A stretch of 64,000 nucleotides of DNA from Macrostomum hystrix (lineage: Eukaryota; Platyhelminthes; Macrostomidae): positions 7,559,001 through 7,623,000 of the forward strand of contig CATNEN010000001.1 in NCBI GenBank assembly GCA_950097015.1. The letters run 5' to 3'. A program made the position numbers and the translations under genes. Positions 1-12,400 of the stretch are shown one piece after another. Below the pieces are notes generated by a model. That model saw only the letters and a list, made by a program, of their open reading frames with translations, was not told the origin of the DNA and searched no databases. Numbering within the stretch: position 1 is the first letter of the stretch; each line of letters opens with the position of its first letter.

Positions 1-1491
1 CGATTTCGACTTATATTGTGTGGTTATTTCAGGCGCGGAAGAGGCGTACACATTGTGGATAATGAATTGAATTGACTAATTCAGGTTAGAATAGGCTAGT
101 GAGTATTTCATTTTCTATGACCAATATTTTTCATCTTATCTGGTTAGTACTTCAAAGTGCATAATTTCATCAGTTTAATGGCAAAATCGCACTTTATTAA
201 TATTGACAATATTTCACAACGATAATGAATGACAGTTATATCAACGCAGGATAATTCAAATGGAGATATAAATAACGAATTGCCGAAATGAGAAAAATAA
301 ACAAACAAGCAAACAAACAAAACACTAAAAACAAAGTGGTTACACATGAAAACATCAACTACTCGTAGGCCAAGATATTTGGCTTTCCAATTAAGAATAT
401 GACCGATGAGAATTGTTGCTAGTTTTTGAAAGCTTAACTAACTTTGGTCTCAGTACAATGCTTACTTGTACCGATGAAATTCAAAAGCATTGCCTTTTAG
501 CCCTGTATTAGTGCTCTAACGCCTTTTAGCTCATATTAAATCGCTTTGACTTTAAAATTAAATTTAAATTCCGAGTAAAAATTAGCTTCAAAAGATCACA
601 GCGATAATATAATATTATTATGTTATTTGAACAAGAGATTGGGATATATAGTGAAAGCAACATTGTGCAGCACTAACAGCTTGATGTCAGCTCCAGATCT
701 GAAATTAATGGGGTAGTGGAGACAATTTTTAACTAGCAAATGCATGCTAACTCTTGTCTGAATATCTCTAAAATTACTGTTCGTTGTTAACCGTCTTTGT
801 TGTTTAGTTTATTTTAGCTCGCCTGTGCTAAGAATGTCTTCTGTTTTTTGTTTTAAACTGAAAAAGTAATTAAACAAATTATAAATGCAAACAAGTAATG
901 AAAATGCACGGCATCTCAAATGAAATGAGACTTTCTAAAGACACAGATCGAGAGCTTCAAATCGGCACATCAAACACATACACGCGAGATAAACCAGACT
1001 TGAAAGCGACCACTTGTTTGTCTGTATTCCAAAATTTAAGCGTGTATTCAAAAGAAAATTAAAAGTGAGAGAAAATGAAAATGAACGTAATTTGTTTAAA
1101 AAAATAAACTCAATTCACCGTCTTTGAAAGAACTGGGACCATTTGTTTATGGGTAATTCGATGCACAATTTGCAGAGGTGTAGACATTTAATTTCAGTAC
1201 CTTATAATACATTTTCTATACCTTTTGCATGCAAATAATTGTTTAAAAAAGTTTTCTTTAAAGAGAGAGTAACGCTATGCTTTCCCCATTGTTACTAATA
1301 AATAATAGATAATACCCTCAGCTTAAATAATAGACACTACGCAGTCAAGGGCTATTCACGTTTTATACCTATTGCATGTTATTTCACATAATTTTACTAT
1401 TTCTTATAGACTTCAGAGCCAGCTGAGTACATTTCAAATTGAGCAAAGTCTAATGGTGAAACAAAGAGATTAACAAGAGAGATTATCATAC
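1..1491. other. AT-rich intronic sequence
   Basis: No exon, RNA gene or repeat could be supported here on either strand. It lies downstream of exon 10's donor and is taken as part of the following intron. Confidence 0.5.
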
Positions 1492-1655
1492 CTGGATTAT
1501 CGTTGTAGTGGACATTGTCGTAAGCTGACACTAGGCTCGGCATTTGACCTCGTCTGGACAGTGAAGCCGCCGCCGACGCCGCTGCTGATGTAGCTCCAGC
1601 CTGAGATGAGGCTGCGAAGGTCCCGGCCGTTCTAAGCAGGTCTGGCGGACACGGC
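1492..1655 (-). CDS. Active-zone scaffold exon 10 (post-PDZ linker, last exon in window)
   Basis: Acceptor aaatag|GCCGTG completes the TT|G leucine codon of exon 9; donor AATCCAG|gtatga, phase 1. It encodes LPCPPDLLRTAGTF, an Ala/Ser-rich stretch and SRRGQMPSLVSAYDNVHYND. No stop codon is present, so the gene continues left of the window. Confidence 0.78.
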
Positions 1656-3431
1656 CTATTTGGAAATCAATCATCGATGGGTTTTGGTGGTGAATGAAAC
1701 AGCGAATTGGCTTTTGTCTGTAGTGCGATTACATTTTCGAGACACAGAGCGATTTTAGCAAGAAAGCTCACAATCGAACAACCACTTCGATTTCGTCCGT
1801 GTCAGCAGACGTGGCTAAAATTCTTTGAACTTCTTCGTAGCTTCGCTCCATGAGGCAGCAGCCGTTCCATTCAACGATTTCGTCGCCGTCTTTGATGTCG
1901 GCGCGCAGTTTGTCGCACACCGAGCCTGCGATGATCTCCTTGACGAAGGCGCCCTGATGACCGTCAGGGCAGATGCTTCCGCCAACTATGATTAGACCGA
2001 CGCCATTGCCTTCCATAGATAAAAGTGAAAATTTGTCAGATCATGCTCAAGTTTCTAAAGATGCTCAAGCTTCTAATGTTCGCTCATCATCCCCAATTGT
2101 ATTTTTTAATTGACCTTTCGAGCGTGTTTAAATAAAAGTTTTTTGTTAATTCGGTGCGTATTTAGGGAGCACGTTGGACCATTTGTAATGCGGTCGGAAA
2201 GTGTATTTATAGTTTAAAATCACCGAAGAATAAAATAACATTTAAAACATTTTTTGCAGCTATGTGTACAATATAAATTGAAACCAATCTGTCAAAAGCT
2301 AAACGTTTTTAAGGACCACCACCAATCGCATTGTCTTGTCTACCATGTATAAGAAACTTTTATCATCAATTGAAATGTCGCTGAGATTGTTCATTTATAT
2401 ATCTTCTTTAATAGGCTGAGTAGGTTCCTAGAACGTGGGGATATTTTCAGGTTTCAGTGTTAACGAGAGCACCAGAACAGTTAGAAAAAAGCCAGCTAAA
2501 ATGGACTCACCTCTGGTGGACTTGTCTCGCGAGTCTCGCGTCAGAAGGAGGCGTTTCACAGGGAAATCATATCTTCTCTGACGTCTGTCCCTCACCAGCT
2601 GAAGTGCAGCGAGAGTTGATAGTTGCCTAATTATCTTTTGCTCTGTCAGATTTCAGACATGAAAGCGAAGATTTACGTGGATTATCTAGAGATCATGTAA
2701 GTCGGAATTTAGGATCAAAAGATGAAATTGTGCGCTGAAATTGAAACTACTCATAAGTATCAGCAGGGCTTAAATAGCCTCATCTCTAAGTGAAAGGTGC
2801 ACCAAATAAAAAAGAGACCAATACAGATGTGCAAATATTTCTAATTTCACTAAGAAGCTGACTTGATGACCTAAACTACACAGAAATTTCCCCATATCTC
2901 TAATACGAGCCTATCTCTCATCATCCTCTGATCCTCTCCTTACTGTCCAGGTCCTCTTTGCATTCAATAATTTATTGATCTGGCTCTGCTGAGGGAGCTG
3001 GGGGGCAGCTGTGTGGGAGGTTGTGCCGGTATGTGTGTGTGCTCGTGTGAGCCCACTGCTCAACCTACAAGCTATTTGAGGACATCCAAGAGGCTGCATC
3101 ACTCTATCCTTACCTCCCTCGCTTTCCACACTGTATCCTGCATAACATCTCCATCCTCATTCACTCTCTCTCCCTACCCTCAGCTCATACTCTCATTCTG
3201 TCAGAAGCTGCATTACCTAGCTTAGGAGTGTCTCGCTCGAAACAGTTAATCCATCCACATCAGTGTTCCACGCATCCGTGTCTTTCTGTCTCATCTAGTT
3301 TCCCCTCTTAATGCAGCTTTCGTGTCGTTGTGACCGGAAAAGCTGCGCATGACAGATAGTTAAATATAGATTTGCTTGTAGCAGAGAGCGCTACTTACGT
3401 CATCAGCTCCGCCTTGCATTTGTTGTTGTTG

Positions 3432-3467
<36 letters not shown>

Positions 3468-6400
3468 TGGCAGAATGGGCTGGGGGTAGTCGTCATACTC
3501 GTGCAGCGGCGTTTTCTTTGAATAGGGATAATCATCTTTGAGAGCGGCTGAAAAAATCAAACGGGACATTGTTTTTTTCAACAGAAGACATTTCATGCTA
3601 ATCATTTTTCATTAGAAGTACTGAGATAAATATAGGTGAATCACAAAGAAAACATCAATTGTACTCACCAGTAGAGTGGGACGGAAGCTGCTGTTGCTGC
3701 CGATGGAAGTCCAGCAGCGGCATTGGCTGAATGGTGGCGCCCAGGGTCGGGTCGTAGAGTCCTGTGGCGCCAATTGGGTCCTGCATCAGCGGATGCTGCT
3801 GATGCTGCTGCAGAGAGTGCTGATGGTGCAGCATTTGATGGTGCTGATGATGCGCCCGCGATAGAGGCAGAGACTGCTCGTCGTAGGCAAAGGGCAGGAA
3901 GAACTCATCTGGCATCGGTTGCTGCTGCAGCTGATGCTGTCTTGTTATTGCGAAATCTGCGGCAGCTAGGTCGTCGTACGGATACGCAGCTGTTGCACCC
4001 GGAACAGCGTGATGATGATGAAGCGAATGATGCAACATCTGAGGATGCTGCGGTTCAAATGGCGCGTAGGTTGAAGCGGCTGCGGCTGCAGCGGCAGCCA
4101 TTGCCGCAGCTCTACTCTGGTGCTGCTGCTGCTGCTGGAGGCTGCTGTATCTCTGCATCTCTTCCTGATAGCGAATTGCTTCATCAATCTGACGCCTGCG
4201 TCGTTCGATCTCTCGCTCCAGCTGAGCTATTCGATTTTCCTTCTTGATTAGCTCGTAGTCGAAGTTTCTCAAGTTGAGAACGCCCGACTCGCTTTGCGAC
4301 TCGTCCTGTAGGTGATTATAGAATCTCTCGTGCGGATCCAAGCGACGCAGCTGGTCGGAGGACAGGGAGATGTTTCGGCTCGACTGCTGTTGCTGCAGCT
4401 GCAGATCGTAAGGATCAGGTTCGGGCTGAAGCGAGTGGTAGCCAGTATTTATTGTTTCAGCCCCACTGGCCGAATAATAGCCAGTTGATGAGGCAGACAC
4501 CTGATAATTGGGATGCTGTGCGGGGTGGTACTGGTGTGAAGGGTGATGCGAACTCCAGCCGGGCTCCATGGGAGATAAGGCCATCCGGTCGGTAATGCCC
4601 AGCCTGCCGGACGAGTGGCTGCGGGGCTGCATAATGGGTCTCGAATAGCTGCCACTGGCCGAGCGCTGCTGCTGTTGCATCATGAGGTGCTGCTGCTGCC
4701 TCGACCTGCCTCTTGGTAGTGATTCGTAAGCCGAGGTGGCAGCCGCGGCCGCTGAAGCCATGGAGCCTATCTGCGAGGTGCTATAGACTGGCATACCGGC
4801 GAGTTTCTCGCTGATGGCGCTCATCTGTGCCTGCTCCATGTGGCGAACACCTTCTAGTTGCTGTTCTAGCCAACGAATATCCTGGAGCTCGTTTAGCTGT
4901 TTGCGGCGTTCATGCGTGACCATGAGCAGTTCCTGGTTGAGCAGGGCCTTCTGGGCTCGAAGGTCGCGAGGGGCGTCTGGCGGTAGAGCGCCATACCTGG
5001 CTAGGCGTTGCTGCTGCTGCAGTTGCTGCTGGAGCTGCTGCTGCTGCTGCTGGCGTTGAAAACGATTAGCAATGTAGCGAGTGGCTGCTGGGGAGCTTGA
5101 GTGAGCCGCGGAAGTGGCTGCCGGTACACGGGGAAAATTGATGCTGTTCGGTGCTGAGGCTCCTCCTGCTGTAGCTACTGCAGCTGCTCCTGCTGCTGTG
5201 GCTGCAGCTGCGACAGCTTCGCGGCGTTTGATCGCCTCGAGCTGCCGATCAAGCTCCTGGAGCTGGCGCCTTTGCTGCTGCTGCGGTTGCTGCTGCTGCG
5301 GTTGCTGCTGCTGCGGTTGCTGCTGCTGCGGTTGCTGCTGCTGCGGTTGCTGCTGCTGCGGTTGCTGCTGCTGCGGTTGCTGCTGCTGCGGTTGCTGCTG
5401 CTGCGGTTGCTGCTGCTGCGGTTGAGCGGCAGGCTCGCACTTTGCCTAGGTGTTAAAAGCGTTAAGAATTCGTACCGGCCTTGTTCTTTGAGTTGGCCAA
5501 ACTTTCTAGCGGGCCAGCTAATTTCAGCCCCCAAAACGGCTGGGGAATGTTTGGCATCAGAACTTCTCTTGCCGCAGCTCTCCTCTCTCCTCCTGTGATC
5601 CGGAACGTAAGTAGTAAGGTAGCCAGGATGCCGGGGAAAAGGGAGAGAGAGAGTTTGAGGGTAAGGAATGCAGGGAAAGGGGTGGGAGAACACGGACGCG
5701 GAAACGCAATTCTATCCTGAGAGACTAGAGCGGTATTGGTTGGTTTGATGGGCGGGGCCTTGCGTGAGAAGCAGAGAAGGGAGTTATGAGGATCTCGGTC
5801 TATTTACGGCCCACTAGGCGCACCGGGACGCGAACTGAGGTGGGACGAACAAGTTTGGGGTAGCTGTTGGACAGAGATGGAGAGAGTCAGTGCATCGATT
5901 CCTCACCGCTGTGTCGGGGTTTATCCCCCTTCTCTGACCCCTTCAAGCCTCTCCTCTATTCCCTTCACTCGTATCTCCCCTCCGCGTTGCCACCGGCCCC
6001 TGTACAAAGTCGTACCCTGGGCGTTTTCAACAGAGGCCGGGATTGAGGCCTTGGCAACTATTCAGGAGAACCGGAGAGAAAAATAGATGGCGATGGCTGC
6101 GAACTGGATGCCATTGGTTGGCATTGGAATCCAGTTTTACCTACCCGTTCCCCTAACTTGCTATTCAGTATTTTTGCTCAACATTTCCGTTCCTCGCTGT
6201 CCTGCTCCAATAGGTCAGTCAAAATTCTTTCCAAATCTTAGTCCTCATTTGAATTTCTCTGTTAGATGCAATGGCGGGCTCAAAGCCTAATCCGTTTCCC
6301 AGTGACAGCACGCACTCGCCATGAAGCAGAAGATTAGCTGGAGCAGGGGCGGGTACTCCTGGCTAAAATGAGAGGGAGGAGCCCGAGTTGAGTCTGCCTT

Positions 6401-9400
6401 TTTTAGCTCGTTCAAGTGAGGAAATCAGGGACGATGGCTCTTTGTCTTTCTATTCCACTTTCATTCTTCCCTCTTTTCACTGCCTAATCTATTTTCCCTT
6501 TTCCTCACTAATTTAGTCTCGCCTCAGGTCGACATTTTATGAGGCTGAAGATTAAAAGGTAGGGGGAGCAGGGCGAGCTAGACAAAGGCGGGTTCGAGAT
6601 TCGCTGTTTGAGGATGAAGGACGGATTTTCTCGTCAAGGGAGGAAACTTTTTTTTCGTCGGGACATGTCACCGCGAGCTGGGGCCGGGCCTGTGCTCTCA
6701 AGAGTTGCGAGGAAAGCAAGTGCCTTTCCTGACCTGCTTGCTCATGCCTCATTTTCCACCTGCAAGCCATCTCGCATTCTCTAGTCTCATATTCTCCTCC
6801 TGTCTCTCCATGGCTACTCAGGAAAAACAGGCTGGATGCGGGAGAGCAGAAGCCGCCAAGTCTTTTGGAAACTTTCGTCACCTTCCAGGGCGCGCGCGCG
6901 TGTGTGTTGTGTGTGAGAGGACCTTGAGCACTGAAGGGCATTACAGTTCTCAAAACCAAACTCTCCAGCTAGCTCCACACCTTGTCGACCTCGGGGGGGG
7001 GGAGTGGTGAGGGGTTGCCTACTTCATCCGGTCTTTGCCTGCTAGTTTTCCCCACTTTTTCTCAATGCTTCTCTGTTTCCATCTGCTTTCTTCATTCTAG
7101 CTTCTCTAATCCTTGACTTTCAGATTTGAAAGGCAGAACTTTGCTAAAAGCAGACATCCTGATTTCTAGCCAGTTCTCTCTGGCTTTGAGCTTGCTTCTT
7201 GATGAGAGCCTGAAATGAGTTTCTTTGGAAAGACTAGAAAGAGTTCGTTGCTTTGAACGGCTTTGAACTAAGAAGTATAACTATGAAGGCTTGAAACAGG
7301 TATTTTAAGCATTTTTTTCGACTGCTTAAATTCTTGATTAAAAGATACTAATCATGAATCAGCGACGCAGCGGCGAACTCTAGTTCGACACGGAAATATA
7401 CTTTTCTAAGAAGAGTAACGAAATTACGAGTAGAACAATGTCCTACATGCCCTCTCTCACCACTGAACTTTTTCAAACACAAAATTATTTTTTTGGCAGC
7501 ATGCGTTTCCACTCTTCAATATCGACGTCTCTCTGCAGTGTTCCGCTGGCAGTGTTAGTAAAACCCAATGGCAGGATATAAAAGGGGCCTTCAGAGGCCT
7601 AGTCCTCATATTTTGATGATGGAGTTGCGGCAGAGTGTGGGCCAAACTAAGGAGAGTCTGCTGAATGGCTAGGGGAGAAAGAAAAACAGGGGGAGAGAAG
7701 TTGGGAATGCTGTTGAAACCGCCCTAAACCGGTTTTCTGGGATGTCGCAGTTCTGAAGAAGAAACTAAAATAAGAAGGGAAGAGAAGAGAGAGAGAGTGA
7801 ATAAAAGAAGCTTCTAAATTGGGGCTAGATTGGGAGCTCGGGAGGTAGCTATGCAGTTCTCAATAAATTTACGAGATTAATAACACCTAGCTTATTTGGT
7901 TTTTAAATAAGTGTGTTCATTTGTTCATGTTCAGTCCATGGACTGGGGAGGGATAAATAACAGGACCGGACCTCGGTTAGGGTCCGAAGCTCCCCTGTCA
8001 GTATTAGGACAAAAAGAGGGAGAGAAAGTAGGAGACTTTCCTGAAGCCCTGGAGTGATCGAAAAAGCAGAAGGTTTGGAGAAACTTTCTCGAGGTCCTTA
8101 CTTACTCAGCTGTTTACACTGGGTAGGGACTATTTTTATAATGAAGCTGGGGCAATGAGCTAGCCTAGAACCCTGGAAAAGAACTCAAATCTAATCTCCC
8201 CCTCTCCCCAGCCTAGGCAGACAGTCAGTTTCTAAGAAATCGCAGCCTCTTCAGCCAGTGGGTTGGCTATATCTAAGACTCAGTGAGTCCCCCAACCAGG
8301 CTACTCGTTTGTTTAGTTTCTCTGAGCAGATCCTGCGGCCTAGGCTAGTTACTAGCGATGGAGATTTCTTTGGGGAGTAATTTCCAGCCTTCCCTGTCCT
8401 TCACCCTGCCACTCTCTCTCCCCCGCCAAACTGAATCTCTTGGCAACCCTCCAGGGTCAGTTGCTCAGGCTGGGATAAATGGGAAACTTGAAACTCTCAT
8501 TTTATCTGCGCCGATTTCAACTTTGCGCATGCTCGCTTCTTAGACTAATTAGTTGTAGGCTTTCTCAAACTCGCCCATTAGAAGGATTAGAGTAGTCTCT
8601 AGCTGAAAAAGCACTTTAGAAGCCTAAAATTTTTCTGCTTTCTCGGTCGCAAACTTTCGTATCCCATTGCCGCTCTCTTACTCGTATAAAAGCCCTGTAT
8701 TCTCACCTCTCTGTCACCTCTCTGTACCTCCCTCTCACCTCTCTGTACCTATCCCACCTCTCTGTACCTATCCCACCTCCACCTCTCTGTGCCTCTCTCA
8801 CCTGTCTGTAGCTCTCTACCACCTCTCTGTAGCTCTCTCTCACCTCTCTGTAGCTCTCTACCACCTCTCTGTAGCTCTCTCTCACCTCTCTGTAGCTCTC
8901 TACCACCTCTCTGTAGCTCTTCTCTCACCTCTCTGTAGCTCTCTGTCACCTCTCTGTAGCTCTCTACCACCTCTCTGTAGCTCTCTGTCACCTCTCTGTA
9001 GCTCTCTGTCACCTCTCTGTAGCTCTCTACCACCTCTCTGTAGCTCTCTCTCACCTCTCTGTAGCTCTCTACCACCTCTCTGTAGCTCTTCTCTCACCTC
9101 TCTGTAGCTCTCTCTCACCTCTCTGTAGCTCTCTACCACCTCTCTGTAGCTCTTCTCTCACCTCTCTGTAGCTCTCTGTCACCTCTCTGTAGCTCTCTCT
9201 CACCTCTCTGTAGCTCTTCTCTCACCTCTCTGTAGCTCTCTCTCACCTCTCTGTAGCTCTCTACCACCTCTCTGTAGCTCTCTGTCACCTCTCTGTAGCT
9301 CTCTCACCTCTCTGTAGCTCTCTGTCACCTCTCTGTAGCTCTTCTCTCACCTCTCTGTAGCTCTCTCACCTCTCTGTAGCTCTCTGTCGCCTCTCTGTAG

Positions 9401-12400
9401 CTCTCTACCACCTCTCTGTAGCTCTTCTCTCACCTCTCTGTAGCTCTCTCTCACCTCTCTGTAGCTCTCTACCACCTCTCTGTAGCTCTCTCTCACCTCT
9501 CTGTAGCTCTCTACCACCTCTCTGTAGCTCTTCTCTCACCTCTCTGTAGCTCTCTCTCACCTCTCTGTAGCTCTCTCACCTCTCTGTAGCTCTCTGTCAC
9601 CTCTCTGTAGCTCTCTACCACCTCTCTGTAGCTCTCTCTCACCTCTCTGTAGCTCTCTACCACCTCTCTGTAGCTCTCTGTCACCTCTCTGTAGCTCTCT
9701 CACCTCTCTGTAGCTCTCTGTCACCTCTCTGTAGCTCTCTACCACATCTCTGTACCTCTCTCACCTGTCTGTAGCTCTCTACCACATCTCTGTACCTCTC
9801 TCACCTGTCTGTAGCTCTCTACCACCTCTCTGTAGCTCTCTCTCACCTCTCTGTAGCTCTCTCACCTCTCTGTAGCTCTCTCTCACATGTCTGTAGCTCT
9901 CTACCACATCTCTGTACCTCTCTCACCTGTCTGTAGCTCTCTACCACCTCTCTGTAGCTCTCTACCACCTCTCTGTAGCTCTCTACCACCTCTCTGTAGC
10001 TCTTCTCCCACCTCTCTGTAGCTCTCTACCACCTCTCTGTAGCTCTCTCTCACCTCTCTGTATCTCTTTGTAATTTCGACCGCTCTCTCCATGTTTTGTT
10101 GTAGAATCGTTGGAAACAAATATCAGATAGCATGCACTTTTGCAACGGAAGCCTAAACTCATTGCGAACAGTTCCGTTCAATTCTTTCTAGACTTTTTTA
10201 TCTTAATCACAATCACTTTTCCTGCAAGTGAACTGCGAGAAGGCTTTCAGACCAGACACGGGCATCCGCGACCCGCTCTGGCTGGAGAATTTCCCGACGA
10301 GAATAAACAATAGGCTCAAATTTCATGCCAAGCACACGGGGGGACACCCACCAGGCACACACAAACTGATGGGAGATGCCGAAGAGGAAATTGGATTCGA
10401 CCAAGAACGAATTCCTAGCCTAGCATACGAATAGAAGGCTTTCAACTGCAATTCGGACAGCCATATGCATTCGATTCGAAAATTATTGGCACACGCAAGT
10501 CATGTTCGTGACTGAGCCTTAGAAGACAAAACCTACAAATTTATTTTCAACTGCTCTTTAGCCAATGGATAACTGAGTCTCTGACTGTTCAGTCGTTGCT
10601 ATCCTCTTTCTGATTGTTCAGTGGATCGTTGCTATCCTCTCTCTATTTGGTCAGTGGTTCGTTGCTATCCTCTTTCTGATTGTTCAGTAGATAGTTGCTA
10701 TACTCTTTCTGATTGTTCAGTGGATCGTTGCTATCCTCTCTCTGATTGTTCAGTAGATCGTTGCTATCCTCTTTCTGATGGTTCAGTAGATCGTTGCTAT
10801 ACTCTTTCTGGTTGTTCAGTGGATCGTTGCTATCCTCTCTCTATTTGGTCATTGGTTCGTTGCTATACTCTTTCTGATGGTTCAGTGGTTCGTTGCTATC
10901 CTCTTTCTGGTTGTTCAGTGGTTCGTTGCTATCCTCTCTCTGATTGTTCAGTAGATCGTTGCTATACTCTTTCTGGTTGTTCAGTGGATCGTTGCTATCC
11001 TCTCTCTATTTGGTCAGTGGTTCGTTGCTATCCTCTTTCTGGTTGTTCAGTGGTTCGTTGCTATCCTCTCTCTGATTGTTCAGTAGATAGTTGCTATACT
11101 CTTTCTGATTGTTCAGTGGATCGTTGCTATCCTCTCTCTGATTGTTCAGTAGATCGTTGCTATCCTCTTTCTGATTGTTCAGTAGATAGTTGCTATCCTC
11201 TCTCTGATTGTTCAGTAGATCGTTGCTATCCTCTTTCTGATGGTTCAGTAGATCGTTGCTATACTCTTTCTGGTTGTTCAGTGGATCGTTGCTATACTCT
11301 TTCTGATTGTTCAGTGGATCGTTGCTATCCTCTCTCTGATTGTTCAGTAGATCGTTGCTATCCTCTTTCTGGTGGTTCAGTAGATCGTTGCTATACTCTT
11401 TCTGGTTGTTCAGTGGATCGTTGCTATCCTCTCTCTGATTGTTCAGTGGATCGTTGCTATCCTCTCTCTGACTGTTCAGTGGATCGTTGCTATCCTCTCT
11501 CTGGTTGTTCAGTGGATCGTTGCTATCCTCTCTCTGATTGTTCAGTGGATCGTTGCTATCCTCTCTCTGATTGTTCAGTGGATCGTTGCTATCCTCTTTC
11601 TGACTGTTCAGTGGATCGTTGCTATCCTCTTTCTGATTGTTCAGTAGATAGTTGCTATACTCTTTCTGATTGTTCAGTAGATCGTTGCTATCCTCTTTCT
11701 GATTGTTCAGTAGATCGTTGCTATCCTCTTTCTGATTGTTCAGTGGATCGTTGCTATCCTCTCTCTGATTGTTCAGTGGATCGTTGCTATCCTCTCTCTG
11801 ATTGTTAAGTGGATCGTTGCTATCCTCTCTCTGATTGGTCAGTGGATCGTTGCTATACTCTTTCTGATTGTTCAGTAGATCGTTGCTATCCTCTCTCTGA
11901 TTGTTCAGTAGATCGTTGCTATCCTCTCTCTGATTGGTCAGTGGATCGTTGCTATACTCTTTCTGATTGTTCAGTGGATCGTTGCTATCCTCTCTCTGAT
12001 TGTTCAGTGGATCGTTGCTATCCTCTTTCTGATTGTTCAGTGGATCGTTGCTATCCTCTCTCTGATTGTTCAGTGGATCGTTGCTATCCTCTTTCTGGTT
12101 GTTCAGTGGATCGTTGCTATCCTCTCTCTGATTGGTCAGTGGATCGTTGCTATCCTCTCTCTGATTGTTCAGTGGATCGTTGCTATCCTCTTTCTGGTTG
12201 TTCAGTGGATCGTTGCTATCCTCTCTCTGATTGGTCAGTGGATCGTTGCTATCCTCTCTCTGATGGTTCAGTGGATCGTTGCTATCCTCTCTCTGATTGC
12301 TCAGTGTAGCATCACAGCACTCTATTTGATAGTTGACAGGAAATTTGCAAACAACGTTTGTTTTACAAAGAACATAGACCTAGGAATCTTCTATTTTCGT

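Noticed and set aside
5175-5693. SSSNR and AAAATA repeat frames on the minus strand
   Set aside because: These are the two other frames of the QQQQP coding repeat in exon 6.
10621-12309. 395- and 166-codon frames encoding VDRCYPLSDCS repeats
   Set aside because: The 33-bp minisatellite unit is a multiple of three, so a frame stays open automatically. No start context, signal peptide or splice support, and it is intronic to the active-zone gene.
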